A stretch of 64,000 nt of DNA from Mucilaginibacter jinjuensis (GCF_028596025.1 NZ_CP117167.1:1364001-1428000); one strand, 5' to 3'. Positions 41,428 through 50,649 are shown, counted from the stretch's first letter. Notes: generated from the sequence alone by a model not told the origin. A program made the numbers and translations.

Positions 41428-43824
41428 ATGTTCACAATACTAAAAAAAGAAATAGTACTATACCTCAGCTCAATGGTGGCATACATCACCATTGGCGTGT
41501 TTTTAATCGTCCTCGGATTGTTTTTATGGGTGTTCCCTGATACCAGTATACTGGATTATGGGTATGCCAGTTTGGAGAGCCTTTTTAATACGGTGCCATA
41601 CCTGTTTATGTTCCTGATACCGGCTATAACCATGCGTTCGCTGGCTGAGGAGCGGAGGGAGGGAACATTTGAGTTACTGGCAACCCGGCCGGTTACCTTC
41701 GGGCAAATTATTATGGGCAAGTACTTTGCCTGTGTGCTGCTGGTGCTGTTTGCACTGTTGCCAACTTATGTTTATTACTACTCGGTTACGGTGCTGGGTA
41801 ACCCGCAAAATAATATTGATAGCGGGGCTGTAATTGGCTCGTATATCGGGTTGTTTTTGCTGGGTGCTTCGTTTGTGGCTATTGGGATGTTTGCTTCGGC
41901 CATTACCAAAAACCAGATCATTGCATTTACTATCGCGGTGTTCCTGTCGTTTTTTGTGTATAGCGGGTTCGATTCAATGAGTCAGTTGCTGAGCCTGCAA
42001 AACGTTGGGATTGAGCAGTTGGGTATCAGCTCGCATTATAGTTCGGTAAGCCGGGGTGTGCTGGATACGCGCGATCTGTTTTATTTCATCGCCCTTACAG
42101 CTTTATTTATATTACTGGCACTCGGTGCATTGAAGCTACAGATGCAGCGCAAATTATGGCAAACCGATATTTACGTTTATGCCGGTGTATTTGTGGTAGC
42201 CATCGTGATTGCTCAATTTGGATTTACCCGTATCGATTTCACTAAAGAGAAGCGTTTTACCCTTTCGCCGGTGAGCCAGAACATGATGGATAGCCTTACA
42301 ACACCGGTTAAGGTTACCGTGTATTTACAGGGCGATAATTTACCGGGTGGCTTTAAACGTTTGCAACGCGCCACGCGCGATATGCTGAGCGATATGCAGG
42401 CTTACAGTCACCGCAAACTACAATTCGAATTTGTTGACCCGCTGAAAGGACAGAGCCAAAGCGAGCAGGATAGCACCATTAAAAATATGATGGGCGGCGG
42501 TATTGAACCAACTAATCTTTCGGTTAAAACAGATGATGGTTTGATCCAGAAACTGATTGTTCCTGCTGCGGTAATTACAGCCGGCGATAAGCAGGTGCCG
42601 GTTAACTTACTGCAAAGACGCATCGGTTTGGGCGAGGATGAGGTACTTAACAATTCGATCCAAAACCTGGAGTATGCTTTTGCATCAGGAATAAAAAAAG
42701 CTATTACAGGTGGTAATCAGCAAGTAGGTATTATTGAAGGCCATCATGAATTGGATGATGTGCAATTGCATGATGCCATCAACACACTTTCGAGTAGCTT
42801 TATGGTGGGCAGGGTTGATCTGAAAAAGATCTCATTGGCCGATTTGCTAAAAGTTAAACTGGTAGTAATAGCCAAGCCCGAAACCCCTTTTACCGAAATA
42901 GAGAAATTTAAGGTAGACCAATACCTGATGCACGGCGGCCGCGTACTGTGGACCATTGACCAGGTAAGTGCCGAGCTGGACAGTCTGCGTGGGCACGGCG
43001 GCGAAGAGCTGGCTTTCAACAAGCAACTGAACCTCGACGACCAATTATTTACCTACGGTGTACGTATCAATTATGATCTGATTGCCGACCTGAATAGTTC
43101 TCAAATCCCCGTTGCCACAGGTAGTGTGGGCGGTCAGCCGCAGATCCAAATGGTGCCATGGTTGTTTAACCCGATACTGGTACCGGTATCGCGCAACCCG
43201 ATTGTGAAAAATGTAGATGGTATCACCACGCAATTTATCAGTACGATAGATACTCTGGGCGTAAAAGGGGTGAAGAAAACCATCCTGTTAACCACTTCGC
43301 CATATAATAATAAAATTACAGCTCCGCACATGTTGTCGCTGGCGGCTATTGAGCAGCAGCCTGATCCGAAGGCTTTTCAAAGCGCGCCTAAAACGGTTGG
43401 GGTTTTGCTGGAAGGTAATTTCAAGTCTGACTTTATGAACCGCCCGTTGCCTGAAGGTTTTACAGAGCAGGTAAATGTGCTGCAAAAAAGTGAGCCTGCC
43501 AAAATGATCGTTATCAGCGATGGCGACGTATTCAGGAACCAATTGGCGGCTGATGGTTCGCCTTATCCTTTGGGTTACGATCATTATACCCAACAAACAT
43601 CAGGCAATAAAACATTGTTATTAAATATTGTTGATTATCTTACCGGCGATACCAGATTAATAGCCCTTAGGGCCAAAGAAATCCAGATCAGATTGCTGAA
43701 TAAAGCACGCGTACGGAACGAGAAATTATATTGGCAGCTGGTCAATAATATAATCCCGCCGGCGTTAGTGTTAATATTCGCTATTTTTCAACATTATGTC
43801 CGCAAACGAAAGTATGCGCATTAA
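41428..43824 (+). CDS. gldFG: GldF-GldG fusion (gliding ABC permease plus substrate-binding part)
   Basis: 798 residues. Residues 1-240 are a GldF-like permease with six membrane helices (FTILKKEIVLYLSS, FLMFLIPAITMRSLAEERREGTFELLATRPV is the family hallmark). From about 255 a GldG-like region follows: one helix, then a large periplasmic domain with EKRFTLSPVSQNMMDSLTTPVKVTVYLQG and the C-terminal DPNP-type NPIVKNVDG and a last helix. In Flavobacterium GldF and GldG are separate proteins of about 240 and 560 residues; here one frame encodes both. Fused forms exist in Sphingobacteriaceae. Partner of gldA upstream. dnaN follows 33 bp later. Confidence 0.92.
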   Translation: MFTILKKEIVLYLSSMVAYITIGVFLIVLGLFLWVFPDTSILDYGYASLESLFNTVPYLFMFLIPAITMRSLAEERREGTFELLATRPVTFGQIIMGKYFACVLLVLFALLPTYVYYYSVTVLGNPQNNIDSGAVIGSYIGLFLLGASFVAIGMFASAITKNQIIAFTIAVFLSFFVYSGFDSMSQLLSLQNVGIEQLGISSHYSSVSRGVLDTRDLFYFIALTALFILLALGALKLQMQRKLWQTDIYVYAGVFVVAIVIAQFGFTRIDFTKEKRFTLSPVSQNMMDSLTTPVKVTVYLQGDNLPGGFKRLQRATRDMLSDMQAYSHRKLQFEFVDPLKGQSQSEQDSTIKNMMGGGIEPTNLSVKTDDGLIQKLIVPAAVITAGDKQVPVNLLQRRIGLGEDEVLNNSIQNLEYAFASGIKKAITGGNQQVGIIEGHHELDDVQLHDAINTLSSSFMVGRVDLKKISLADLLKVKLVVIAKPETPFTEIEKFKVDQYLMHGGRVLWTIDQVSAELDSLRGHGGEELAFNKQLNLDDQLFTYGVRINYDLIADLNSSQIPVATGSVGGQPQIQMVPWLFNPILVPVSRNPIVKNVDGITTQFISTIDTLGVKGVKKTILLTTSPYNNKITAPHMLSLAAIEQQPDPKAFQSAPKTVGVLLEGNFKSDFMNRPLPEGFTEQVNVLQKSEPAKMIVISDGDVFRNQLAADGSPYPLGYDHYTQQTSGNKTLLLNIVDYLTGDTRLIALRAKEIQIRLLNKARVRNEKLYWQLVNNIIPPALVLIFAIFQHYVRKRKYAH

Positions 43825-43830
43825 TTTTTT

Positions 43831-43838
43831 TACTTTTG
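43831..43838 (+). promoter_or_regulatory. Putative -7 box of dnaN
   Basis: TACTTTTG, exact TAnnTTTG, 19 bp before the ATG at 43858. Confidence 0.5.
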
Positions 43839-43857
43839 ATTGATTAACCCATCAGGA

Positions 43858-44982
43858 ATGAGATTTATTGTTTCTACATCAACTTTACTAAAGCAACTAC
43901 AGTCGGTAAGCGGCGCGTTAAGTAACAGCACCGTATTGCCTATTCTGGAAAACTTTTTATTTGAGATAAAAGACGGCAACCTTACCATATCTGCAACCGA
44001 CCTGCAAACCAGCATGACCACATCGCTGACTGTAGAGGCCAAAGAGAACGGACGTATCGCTATCCCGTCGCGCATATTATTGGATACCCTTAAATCATTG
44101 CCAGAGCAGCCGGTGGCTTTTTCTGTGGATGATAAGACCTTCGCTATCGAGATTAACGCAGGCGATGGTAAATATAAACTGAGCGGCGAGAACGGTGAGG
44201 ATTTTCCTAAAATCCCGGTTGTTGAAAATGCAACTTCGGTAAACCTGCCTGCATCTGTATTGGCCGAGGCAATTAACAAAACCATTTTTGCGGTTAGTAA
44301 TGATGAGCTTCGCCCGGCTATGACTGGTGTTTACGCACAGTTATCAACCCAGTACTTTACCTTCGTAGCTACCGATGCCCACAAACTGGTACGTTACCGC
44401 CGTAAAGATGCCAAGGCCGAAAGCACAACATCATTCATCCTGCCTAAAAAAGCTTTAAACCTGTTAAAATCATCGCTACCTGCTGATGATGTTAACGTGG
44501 CTATTGAATACAACAATACCAGCGCTTTCTTCAAATTCGGTAATATCAATTTGGTTTGCCGTTTAATTGACGAGCGTTACCCGGATTACGAAGCTGTTAT
44601 TCCGCAGAATAATACCAATAAACTGACTATCGATCGTTTATCGTTCTTAGGTTCATTAAGCCGTGTAGCTATTTACGCTAATAAAACCACCCACCAGGTA
44701 AGGTTGAAGATCAGCGGCAGCGAACTAAATATTTCATCAGAAGATATTGATTTTGCTAACGAAGCTCACGAGCGTTTAACCTGCCAGTACGAAGGTGATG
44801 ATCTGGAAATTGGTTTCAATGCCCGTTTCCTGATCGAGATGCTGAAAAACCTGGCTTGCGAAGAAATTAACCTCGAAATGTCGACCCCTAACCGTGCAGG
44901 TTTATTGTTGCCTGTTGGTGGTGATGAAAACGAAGACGTTTTAATGCTGGTTATGCCGGTAATGCTGAACAGCTACGCATAA
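43858..44982 (+). CDS. dnaN: DNA polymerase III subunit beta (sliding clamp)
   Basis: 374 residues from the ATG at 43858, the standard clamp length, three-domain fold. Begins MRFIVSTSTLLKQLQSVSGAL and ends VMPVMLNSYA. The clamp consensus segments (VVENATSVNLPASVLAEAINKTIFAVSNDELRPAMTGV and VNLACRLI-like NLVCRLIDERYPDYEAVIP) are intact. The clamp keeps the polymerase on DNA and is loaded by DnaX, also in this window. The open frame reaches 43840 only through non-family residues. dnaA and an origin are not in the window. Confidence 0.98.
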   Translation: MRFIVSTSTLLKQLQSVSGALSNSTVLPILENFLFEIKDGNLTISATDLQTSMTTSLTVEAKENGRIAIPSRILLDTLKSLPEQPVAFSVDDKTFAIEINAGDGKYKLSGENGEDFPKIPVVENATSVNLPASVLAEAINKTIFAVSNDELRPAMTGVYAQLSTQYFTFVATDAHKLVRYRRKDAKAESTTSFILPKKALNLLKSSLPADDVNVAIEYNNTSAFFKFGNINLVCRLIDERYPDYEAVIPQNNTNKLTIDRLSFLGSLSRVAIYANKTTHQVRLKISGSELNISSEDIDFANEAHERLTCQYEGDDLEIGFNARFLIEMLKNLACEEINLEMSTPNRAGLLLPVGGDENEDVLMLVMPVMLNSYA

Positions 44983-45003
44983 GCTATATTGAAAATATTT
45001 AAC

Positions 45004-45033
45004 AAGTCCGGACGTCAAAAGCCGGACTTTTTT
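45004..45033 (+). terminator. Terminator after dnaN
   Basis: AAGTCCGG / CCGGACTT stem, 10-nt loop, then TTTTTT. Confidence 0.88.
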
Positions 45034-45086
45034 GTTGAGTGATACTAAAACCTGTTTGCAACTGTTATAATGCAGGCAGAAACTAC

Positions 45087-45824
45087 ATGAAATTTAAATC
45101 GATCATCATATTATTAACTGTTGCCGGTATTTACGGCTGCGGTAAAGCCAGCGATGCACCAATTGCCACCGCGCCTGCCACGGTTCTTAATATAATTAAT
45201 ACTACCGCAGATACGCTTAATTACTATCTTAATGGTACAAGGTTAAATAGTCAATCGGCCATTTATAGTGGTGGGTCCAGCGGGTATTTATCTGTTCAGT
45301 CAACCCTGCAAAACTATCAGTTCAGGAAAAACGGGCATAATGAGGTACTGTTTAATTTGCCGTTAAACCTTGATACTATCCATACGAAGTATGCTGATAC
45401 TGTAAGTATAAAAAATGCTAACGGATCAACAACATTGATAACTTCGAGAATAAGGGGATACTCCCTTTTTGTAAATGGCGAAGGTGCCGATAAAAGTTTT
45501 TTAAAGCTCGATACCATAAAAGTTAATACTGATAGCTCAATGGTTCGGTTTGTACACTCGGCTGTTAACGCACCGGCACTCGATTTATCCATTGGCGACA
45601 TCAACTTTAAAAATCAAACCTATGGCAGTATGAGTAAGTTTAAATCTCAGGTTGCGGGCGCTAATAAGATAATAAATGTTTACCTGGCAGGTGGTACAGA
45701 TGTAAAAGCTACGCAAAAAGTTACCCTGATAAGCAATACAACTTATACCCTATATGTAAAAGGTGTGCCGGATGGGGTTGGCAAATCGGCGCTTACAGTT
45801 GGCGTGTTTGTAAATAATCAATAA
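45087..45824 (+). CDS. DUF4397 lipoprotein
   Basis: 245 residues from the ATG at 45087. Signal peptide with lipobox (KFKSIIILLTVAGIYGCG), then beta-rich DUF4397-type repeats: MVRFVHSAVNAPALDLSIGDINFKNQTYGSMSKFK and a C-terminal VTLISNTTYTLYVKGVPDG. DUF4397 proteins are exported lipoproteins thought to act in cell-surface polymer binding or anti-sigma signalling; the function is unknown. A related gene follows 1 bp after the stop, so the pair is cotranscribed. The frame opens upstream at 45039 but the lipoprotein start is at 45087. Confidence 0.88.
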   Translation: MKFKSIIILLTVAGIYGCGKASDAPIATAPATVLNIINTTADTLNYYLNGTRLNSQSAIYSGGSSGYLSVQSTLQNYQFRKNGHNEVLFNLPLNLDTIHTKYADTVSIKNANGSTTLITSRIRGYSLFVNGEGADKSFLKLDTIKVNTDSSMVRFVHSAVNAPALDLSIGDINFKNQTYGSMSKFKSQVAGANKIINVYLAGGTDVKATQKVTLISNTTYTLYVKGVPDGVGKSALTVGVFVNNQ

Positions 45825-45825
45825 A

Positions 45826-46542
45826 ATGGCAGAAAAGAGAGATCAGTATATATTTAATTTCCTGATGCTGTTGTTACTGGCAGTAGTGGTTGTTCCTTTT
45901 ATGGCATCGTGCGGTAAAACTTCAGATGGTACGGTTAACAGTTACAATTCGCAGTTAGTGATGGCCAATTTAAGCCAGGATGCAGGCCCGGTTGATTTGT
46001 ACATCAATAATAATATCCAGAACGGAACCACGCCTTATCGCTATCCAATAGCAAGTTCTTATTTTTATCTGAATACGATTGGTTCTCCCATACAAATAAG
46101 ATCAAACGGCGGCACTAAACCTACCTTGCTTACCACAGACAGCGTGCCCCGCGCAAATGCTAAATACACCTTGTTTATTACCGGTATAAAAAATGATGGT
46201 AACCTTAGGTACGTTTTTGTTGTAGATACATCGGTTTTACCGGTTGTTGGCCGGGGAAGAATACGTTTTATTAATACCTCACCGAGATCGAGCCCGTTGG
46301 ATGTTTATGCTAACGGTACAATCGCATTTAAAAACATAAAGCTCGATAGCTGCACAAAGTTTATAGATATACCTGTGGGCGACTATAATTTTACGGTATA
46401 TGCCAATGGTGATATGAGTACCATATTAAATACATTCAGGCAAACGGTTGGTGATGGTAAGCTGTACACCATTTACACTTACGGCATAGTAGGGCGTACC
46501 GATAGTGCGGCCTTTAACTCGGGAGTTATTACTAATAAATAA
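45826..46542 (+). CDS. DUF4397 lipoprotein, second of a tandem pair
   Basis: 238 residues: hydrophobic signal (FNFLMLLLLAVVVVPFMASCG, lipobox ending in Cys), then paired strands with RIRFINTSPRSSPLDVYANGTIAFKNIKLDSCTKFIDIPVGDYNFTVYANG, the DUF4397 core. It starts 1 bp after the preceding stop codon. It differs from its neighbour except in the core, so it is an old duplication. Probably both are surface lipoproteins that act together. Confidence 0.88.
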   Translation: MAEKRDQYIFNFLMLLLLAVVVVPFMASCGKTSDGTVNSYNSQLVMANLSQDAGPVDLYINNNIQNGTTPYRYPIASSYFYLNTIGSPIQIRSNGGTKPTLLTTDSVPRANAKYTLFITGIKNDGNLRYVFVVDTSVLPVVGRGRIRFINTSPRSSPLDVYANGTIAFKNIKLDSCTKFIDIPVGDYNFTVYANGDMSTILNTFRQTVGDGKLYTIYTYGIVGRTDSAAFNSGVITNK

Positions 46543-46570
46543 TAAGTAAGCTGATATTGAGCTATATTTT

Positions 46571-46578
46571 TATTTTTG
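46571..46578 (+). promoter_or_regulatory. Putative -7 box of the DedA gene
   Basis: TATTTTTG, exact match, inside the upper part of the open frame; it supports the TTG start at 46597. Confidence 0.5.
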
Positions 46579-46596
46579 TGCCAAATACCACACGTT

Positions 46597-47241
46597 TTGG
46601 AAGTAATAAAAAGCCTCATAGATTTTGTTCTGCATATTGATAAGCACCTGAGCCCGGTTATAAGCCAGTACCAGGGATGGACTTACTTAATTCTTTTCGT
46701 TATCATATTTGCCGAAACCGGCTTTGTGGTTACCCCATTTCTTCCCGGCGACTCACTGCTTTTTGCAGCAGGTGCACTAATTGCAGCAGGTGGTACAGGA
46801 CTTAATATTTCTTTGCTGGCCTTAATACTGGTTATTGCTGCCTTTACAGGCAATACCGTAAATTATTTCCTGGGTAATTACCTTGGCGAAAAGGTATTTA
46901 AACCCGAAAATAAGGTACTCAAACTCGAATATTACATCAAAACCCAGGCTTTCTTCGATAAGCACGGGCCTATAGCGGTAATACTAAGCCGTTTTATCCC
47001 CATCATCCGTACCATTGCGCCGTTTGTGGCGGGGGTAGGGCGCATGTCGTTCCTGCGTTATAGTATCTACAATATCATTGGCGGTACAGCATGGATCCTG
47101 CTATTCCTGTTTGCCGGATATATGTTTGGTAACCTGCCTTTCTTTAAAACACATTTCTCTGTAGTTACTATTGCTATTGTACTGATTTCTGTAGTGCCGA
47201 TTATCTGGGGCATTATTAAGAGTAGAAGAGAAAGAGCTTAG
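46597..47241 (+). CDS. DedA family membrane protein
   Basis: 214 residues from a TTG start at 46597 (MEVIKSLIDFVLHIDKHLSP, the usual opening for relatives). Typical DedA/SNARE-associated features: FAETGFVVTPFLPGDSLLFAAGAL early, then FFDKHGPIAVILSRFIPIIRTIAPFVAGVGRM with the conserved arginines, and YSIYNIIGGTAWILLFLFAGYMFGNLP. DedA proteins recycle undecaprenyl phosphate or other lipid carriers, or act in pH and membrane-potential homeostasis. A -7 box overlapping the upper frame rules out the earlier start. No ATG in frame nearby. Confidence 0.9.
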   Translation: MEVIKSLIDFVLHIDKHLSPVISQYQGWTYLILFVIIFAETGFVVTPFLPGDSLLFAAGALIAAGGTGLNISLLALILVIAAFTGNTVNYFLGNYLGEKVFKPENKVLKLEYYIKTQAFFDKHGPIAVILSRFIPIIRTIAPFVAGVGRMSFLRYSIYNIIGGTAWILLFLFAGYMFGNLPFFKTHFSVVTIAIVLISVVPIIWGIIKSRRERA

Positions 47242-48022
47242 AAGCAAGAAACAAGAGCAAGGAAACAAGATTGCCTTTAAATTGGCCCGTCATTGCTGTA
47301 AAGGTTAAGTAATTCGGTAACAGAATTAGCAGAAATTTCAATACCGCATAATCCGTTTTTCATTAGGAATGGTAGTGTGGGTAATATGATCGTCAGTGGA
47401 TATCACTTTTCTTTGATCGCCAAAGAAAAGTAACCAAAAGAAAGCTCGCAGCCGGGCCCTGTTGCTATGAACTTGCAGTAGGTGGGCAGTACCTGTGGTT
47501 GCCGCAACATTGCCAATGCTGCATGAAAAGAGGTTATGTTAAGGTAGTGATTGTTTCGGCATATCAACTTCCTTTAAATTAAATCTTGATTCCTGATCCT
47601 GATTCTCGTTTCTTGATTCTCTTCCGTCGGCAAACAGCTTCGGCCAAAGCGGGCAGAACAATGCTGGCCTTGTGCGCAGGAAAGAGGCATTGGAGATTTT
47701 GCAGAAGGGCTGGGTTGTGCGATGCGACAGCCGGGCAAAATATCCCGTCCCGATAGCTATCGGGATGTGTTGTTCTGACCGCTTGTGCGGTATGGCCCTT
47801 GTGCGCAAAGAAGCCTTTTGCCGATGAGCGCTTTGGTTACTTTGGCGCCCCAAAGTAACAGCCCACCCGCGGCGATTGAGCGGGACTGACATTAATAGTA
47901 GCCCAACCTATTCATAGTAGCTTCTGCGGTATTGAAGTTTCTGCATATCGGTCTGATACTTCGACGGAGCTCAGTATGACAAAAGCTTCGTGCCTCGCAA
48001 TGACGCGTTGTTAAAGGACGTC
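47242..48022. other. 780-bp composite repeat region, no credible gene
   Basis: Contains word repeats (AAGCAAGAAACAAGAGCAAG at the start, TCTTGATTCCTGATCCTG near 47585), a fragment of type A (CCCGTCATTGC), an inverted pair TTTGATCGCCAAAG... / ...TACTTTGGCGCCCC at 47412 and 47838, and at the end a half B1 (47956-47980) joined to half type A (47985-48005). A 117-codon minus-strand ORF at 47539 is read through these repeats and is rejected. Confidence 0.6.
47956..48005. repeat. Chimera of half B1 and half type A
   Basis: ATACTTCGACGGAGCTCAGT + ATGAC, then 4 bases, then GCTTCGTGCCTCGCAATGAC. Right halves of two different families end to end. Confidence 0.75.
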
Positions 48023-48985
48023 TTATTTCTTCTTCCTCTTACTACCCACAACCGCTTTAAACGCAACCTCCTCCTTATCCAACTTAACCTTCTCCTCCTC
48101 ACTCATTTTAACCGCTATCAGCTTATTTAAATCTGGCTGACCGGCATCAACCCAGGCCGAGTACCAGTAACTGCCAACGGCGAGTATGGCAGTGCGCATG
48201 CGGCGTTCTACCATGCCGTGCATCAGTTTGTGGTAGGCTGCGCAATACTCGGGCGAGTAGTCGGTAACCTTGCGGGTACCACGTTGTTGCTTGCTATATT
48301 TTTTATCGGCAGGGAAGGTTTTGTTCAATATTTGTTCGAAACGAACTACAGAATCTACACCCTTAAATGAGCTTCGGCACAAAATAAATGCTTCTGATAA
48401 TGGGTTTTCAATATAGCGGGCTTTACCGATGTATAAGTGATACTTGTCAGCAAATTGCTCGGGCAGGCGGCTCTCCCACAGTGCATGCAAGCCTTTTTGG
48501 TTGGTGAGCTGGCCATCATAGTTCATGGTAGTGTGCAACGGTACACACGCGTCAGATACATAATGACCTAAATCGGCAGAGGTGTGCAGTATGTCTGTAG
48601 TATCATGTGCTTTAAAGGCACGCACCAGGCGGTAATATTCGTATTGGATGCTCCAAGGGACTGTGCCGTATTTAATGATGGTATCTTTGCTGTAACAATC
48701 CACTGCATCGTTCCATTTATGGGGGATGGTTTTAAAGGGCGTTTTGCCGTAATAATCGGCATCCAGGAAATGGCGAGGTGCTTCGGTGCTGTCGGTATAC
48801 CGGCGTTTGTCGGCCGTGACGGCGTGTTCGGTAATATAATCGATGTTGCTTTTATAAAAAGTAGCCATCGCTTTGGGTAAAGTAAATACGGCGAGGTGGT
48901 GGATACGGTAATGTGCAAAAAATCCCCACGAGGAGCAGGAGAACAGGATGATAAGGGCTACGAGTAACCGTAAGGCAGGTTTCAT
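48023..48985 (-). CDS. Zinc-dependent phospholipase C / S1-P1 nuclease-like protein
   Basis: 320 residues with signal peptide (LRLLVALIILFSCSSWG; cleavage uncertain) and the zinc motifs WGFFAHYRIHHLAVF near the mature N-terminus, EAPRHFLDADYYG, LGHYVSDACVPLHTTMNYDGQ and HALWESRLPEQF. These match the all-helical three-zinc superfamily shared by phospholipase C and P1 nuclease. Probably periplasmic or surface. C-terminus very Lys/Glu rich. Whether lipid or nucleic acid is the substrate cannot be told. Monocistronic; upstream is a divergent rpsT. Confidence 0.87.
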   Translation of the reverse strand: MKPALRLLVALIILFSCSSWGFFAHYRIHHLAVFTLPKAMATFYKSNIDYITEHAVTADKRRYTDSTEAPRHFLDADYYGKTPFKTIPHKWNDAVDCYSKDTIIKYGTVPWSIQYEYYRLVRAFKAHDTTDILHTSADLGHYVSDACVPLHTTMNYDGQLTNQKGLHALWESRLPEQFADKYHLYIGKARYIENPLSEAFILCRSSFKGVDSVVRFEQILNKTFPADKKYSKQQRGTRKVTDYSPEYCAAYHKLMHGMVERRMRTAILAVGSYWYSAWVDAGQPDLNKLIAVKMSEEEKVKLDKEEVAFKAVVGSKRKKK

Positions 48986-49107
48986 TGCTCAAATATAGCA
49001 ACCTTGCCCATGCTTGCCCGAAAGTGCGGGGCTTTAAATAAATTTATTTATCTTTGTGATGTTAAAGAAACAGAAGCACTTAGTGTGGAAAAATATTTAA
49101 AAACATC

Positions 49108-49138
49108 TTTGAAGTTTAAAATATTCACCATATATTTG
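49108..49138 (+). promoter_or_regulatory. rpsT promoter, Bacteroidota type
   Basis: TTTG at 49108-49111, exactly 19 bp spacer, TATATTTG at 49131-49138. This is the clearest full -33/-7 promoter in the window; the ATG is 33 bp downstream. Confidence 0.75.
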
Positions 49139-49171
49139 CAGTCCGAAAAATAAAAAGAATACTTAGCTAAA

Positions 49172-49426
49172 ATGGCAAATCATAAATCATCAATTAAAAG
49201 GATCAGAGCTAACGCTACTAAGCGTTTACGCAACAGATATCAGGCTAAAACTACAAGAACCGCTATTAAAAAATTAAGAGGTTCTACTACTAAAGCAGAT
49301 GCAACTCCGCTTTTAAGCAAGGTTATCTCTATGCTTGATCGTTTAGCTAAGAAAAACGTGATCCACAAAAACAAAGCTTCGAACAATAAATCAAAGCTTA
49401 CTAAATTTGTTAACGGCTTAGCATAA
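49172..49426 (+). CDS. rpsT: 30S ribosomal protein S20
   Basis: 84 residues, highly basic, with the S20 pattern [33 protein letters not shown] and later [18 protein letters not shown]. Primary 16S rRNA binder of the small subunit. Strong promoter and terminator define a single-gene transcript. The 84-residue length agrees with Bacteroidota S20. Confidence 0.98.
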   Translation: MANHKSSIKRIRANATKRLRNRYQAKTTRTAIKKLRGSTTKADATPLLSKVISMLDRLAKKNVIHKNKASNNKSKLTKFVNGLA

Positions 49427-49447
49427 GCTTAAGCAAATAAAATATAC

Positions 49448-49484
49448 AAAAGGGATAGTGCCACAAGCATTGTCCCTTTTTTTA
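49448..49484 (+). terminator. Terminator after rpsT
   Basis: AAAGGGATAGTG / CATTGTCCCTTT stem with small bulge followed by TTTTTT. Confidence 0.85.
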
Positions 49485-49512
49485 TTGCCGCGATTTTTAA
49501 TAACTTACCATC

Positions 49513-50211
49513 GTGGAACCTTATGAAACAAAGATCAGTATTAAAGCCTGGGCCGAAGAAGACCGCCCCCGCGAAAAGCTGAATGCCCAGGGCCGCCGCG
49601 CCCTAAGCGATGCCGAACTCATTGCCATCCTCATTGGCTCGGGCAATCGGGATGAATCAGCTGTCGAGTTGAGTAAACGAATTTTACACCATTACGGTAA
49701 CGATCTTAATAAACTGGGTAAAGTTTCTGTCAGCGAACTTTCGCGCTTTAAAGGTATCGGCGAAGCCAAAGCAATCTCCATTATAGCTGCCCTCGAACTC
49801 GGCCGTCGACGCAGCGATACAGAAACCAAAGTGGCTGATGTAATAACCGGCAGCAATAGCGCCTGGCAAATTCTTCGCCGCCACCTGGTAGATCTCAATC
49901 ACGAAGAATTCTGGATATTGTTACTCAGTCGCAACAATAAAGTGATCGGTAAAGAGCTTATCAGCAAGGGTGGTTTATCAGGTACTGTCGCCGATCCAAA
50001 GATCATCTTCAACATCGCGCTGCTTCACCAGGCATCATCTATTATTCTGGCGCATAACCATCCTTCAGGTAATTTAAAACCCAGTCAACAGGATATTGAT
50101 CTGACCCGTAAACTCCATCAGGCCGGAAAGATTCTCGACATTAATGTCTTCGATCATTTAATTATTACCGATGATGGGTTTTTGAGTTTTGCGGATGAAG
50201 GGCTTCTTTGA
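49513..50211 (+). CDS. radC: RadC family JAB-domain protein
   Basis: 232 residues, GTG start at 49513 (MEPYETKISIKAWAEEDRPREKL agrees with relatives). UPF0758/RadC: N-terminal helix-hairpin-helix-like part (LSDAELIAILIGSGN, RFKGIGEAKAISIIAALELGRRR) and C-terminal JAB1/MPN domain with metal motif LAHNHPSGNLKPSQQD. Once named a DNA repair protein; the role in recombination is now doubted. Its true substrate is unknown. Confidence 0.94.
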   Translation: MEPYETKISIKAWAEEDRPREKLNAQGRRALSDAELIAILIGSGNRDESAVELSKRILHHYGNDLNKLGKVSVSELSRFKGIGEAKAISIIAALELGRRRSDTETKVADVITGSNSAWQILRRHLVDLNHEEFWILLLSRNNKVIGKELISKGGLSGTVADPKIIFNIALLHQASSIILAHNHPSGNLKPSQQDIDLTRKLHQAGKILDINVFDHLIITDDGFLSFADEGLL

Positions 50212-50262
50212 TTTCGGAAGTCGGATGTTAGATTTCGGATTTATTGGGGTTGTTCGCTTTTC

Positions 50263-50367
50263 TTCCCCTCTTGAGAGGGGTTAGGGGTGTGTCTTTGCAG
50301 TTAGTATATCGTAGAAACACACCCCCGCCAGCGCACAGCCCTCCGCGCCCCCTCTCAAGAGGGGAAT
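50263..50367. repeat. Type D palindrome, second copy
   Basis: Perfect 18-bp arms TTCCCCTCTTGAGAGGGG and CCCCTCTCAAGAGGGGAA, with middle GTTAGGGGTGTGTC and ACACACCCCCGCC. Lies in the 528-bp radC-pheT gap. Confidence 0.85.
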
Positions 50368-50606
50368 GGAGATTTCAGATTCAACAAAGCACAGAACCTT
50401 TAATAACCTAATTATTGTGGCCTCTTAATTTTCGGGCAGCACAGCACCGGCCTAATCACTGCCTTTTAAAGAAAATTGAGCAGCCACGACTTTTTTCTTT
50501 GGTTCGTTTCTTTTTTGAGAGAAAAAAGAAATGAACTTCCACTGACGATTCATATTCAACACTGCCATTCCTAATGAAAAACGGATTGTGCATTATGTAA
50601 GTATAA

Positions 50607-50649
50607 TCTCTGTAGGTCGGGGATTGCCACGCTATCGCTCGCAATGACG
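50607..50649. repeat. Type A element, right half only (copy 13)
   Basis: CTCTGTAGGTCGGGGATTGCCACG... to ...CGCAATGACG. Left half missing; preceded by unrelated sequence. In the gap between radC and pheT; no gene in that gap. Confidence 0.85.

Noticed and set aside
43830..44285. 151-codon minus-strand ORF over the dnaN start
   Set aside because: Shadow of dnaN; product is not recognisable.
47539..47892. 117-codon minus-strand ORF
   Set aside because: It is read through a composite repeat region with word repeats and inverted pairs; the product is rich in Arg, Ser and Gln without a domain. Chance frame.
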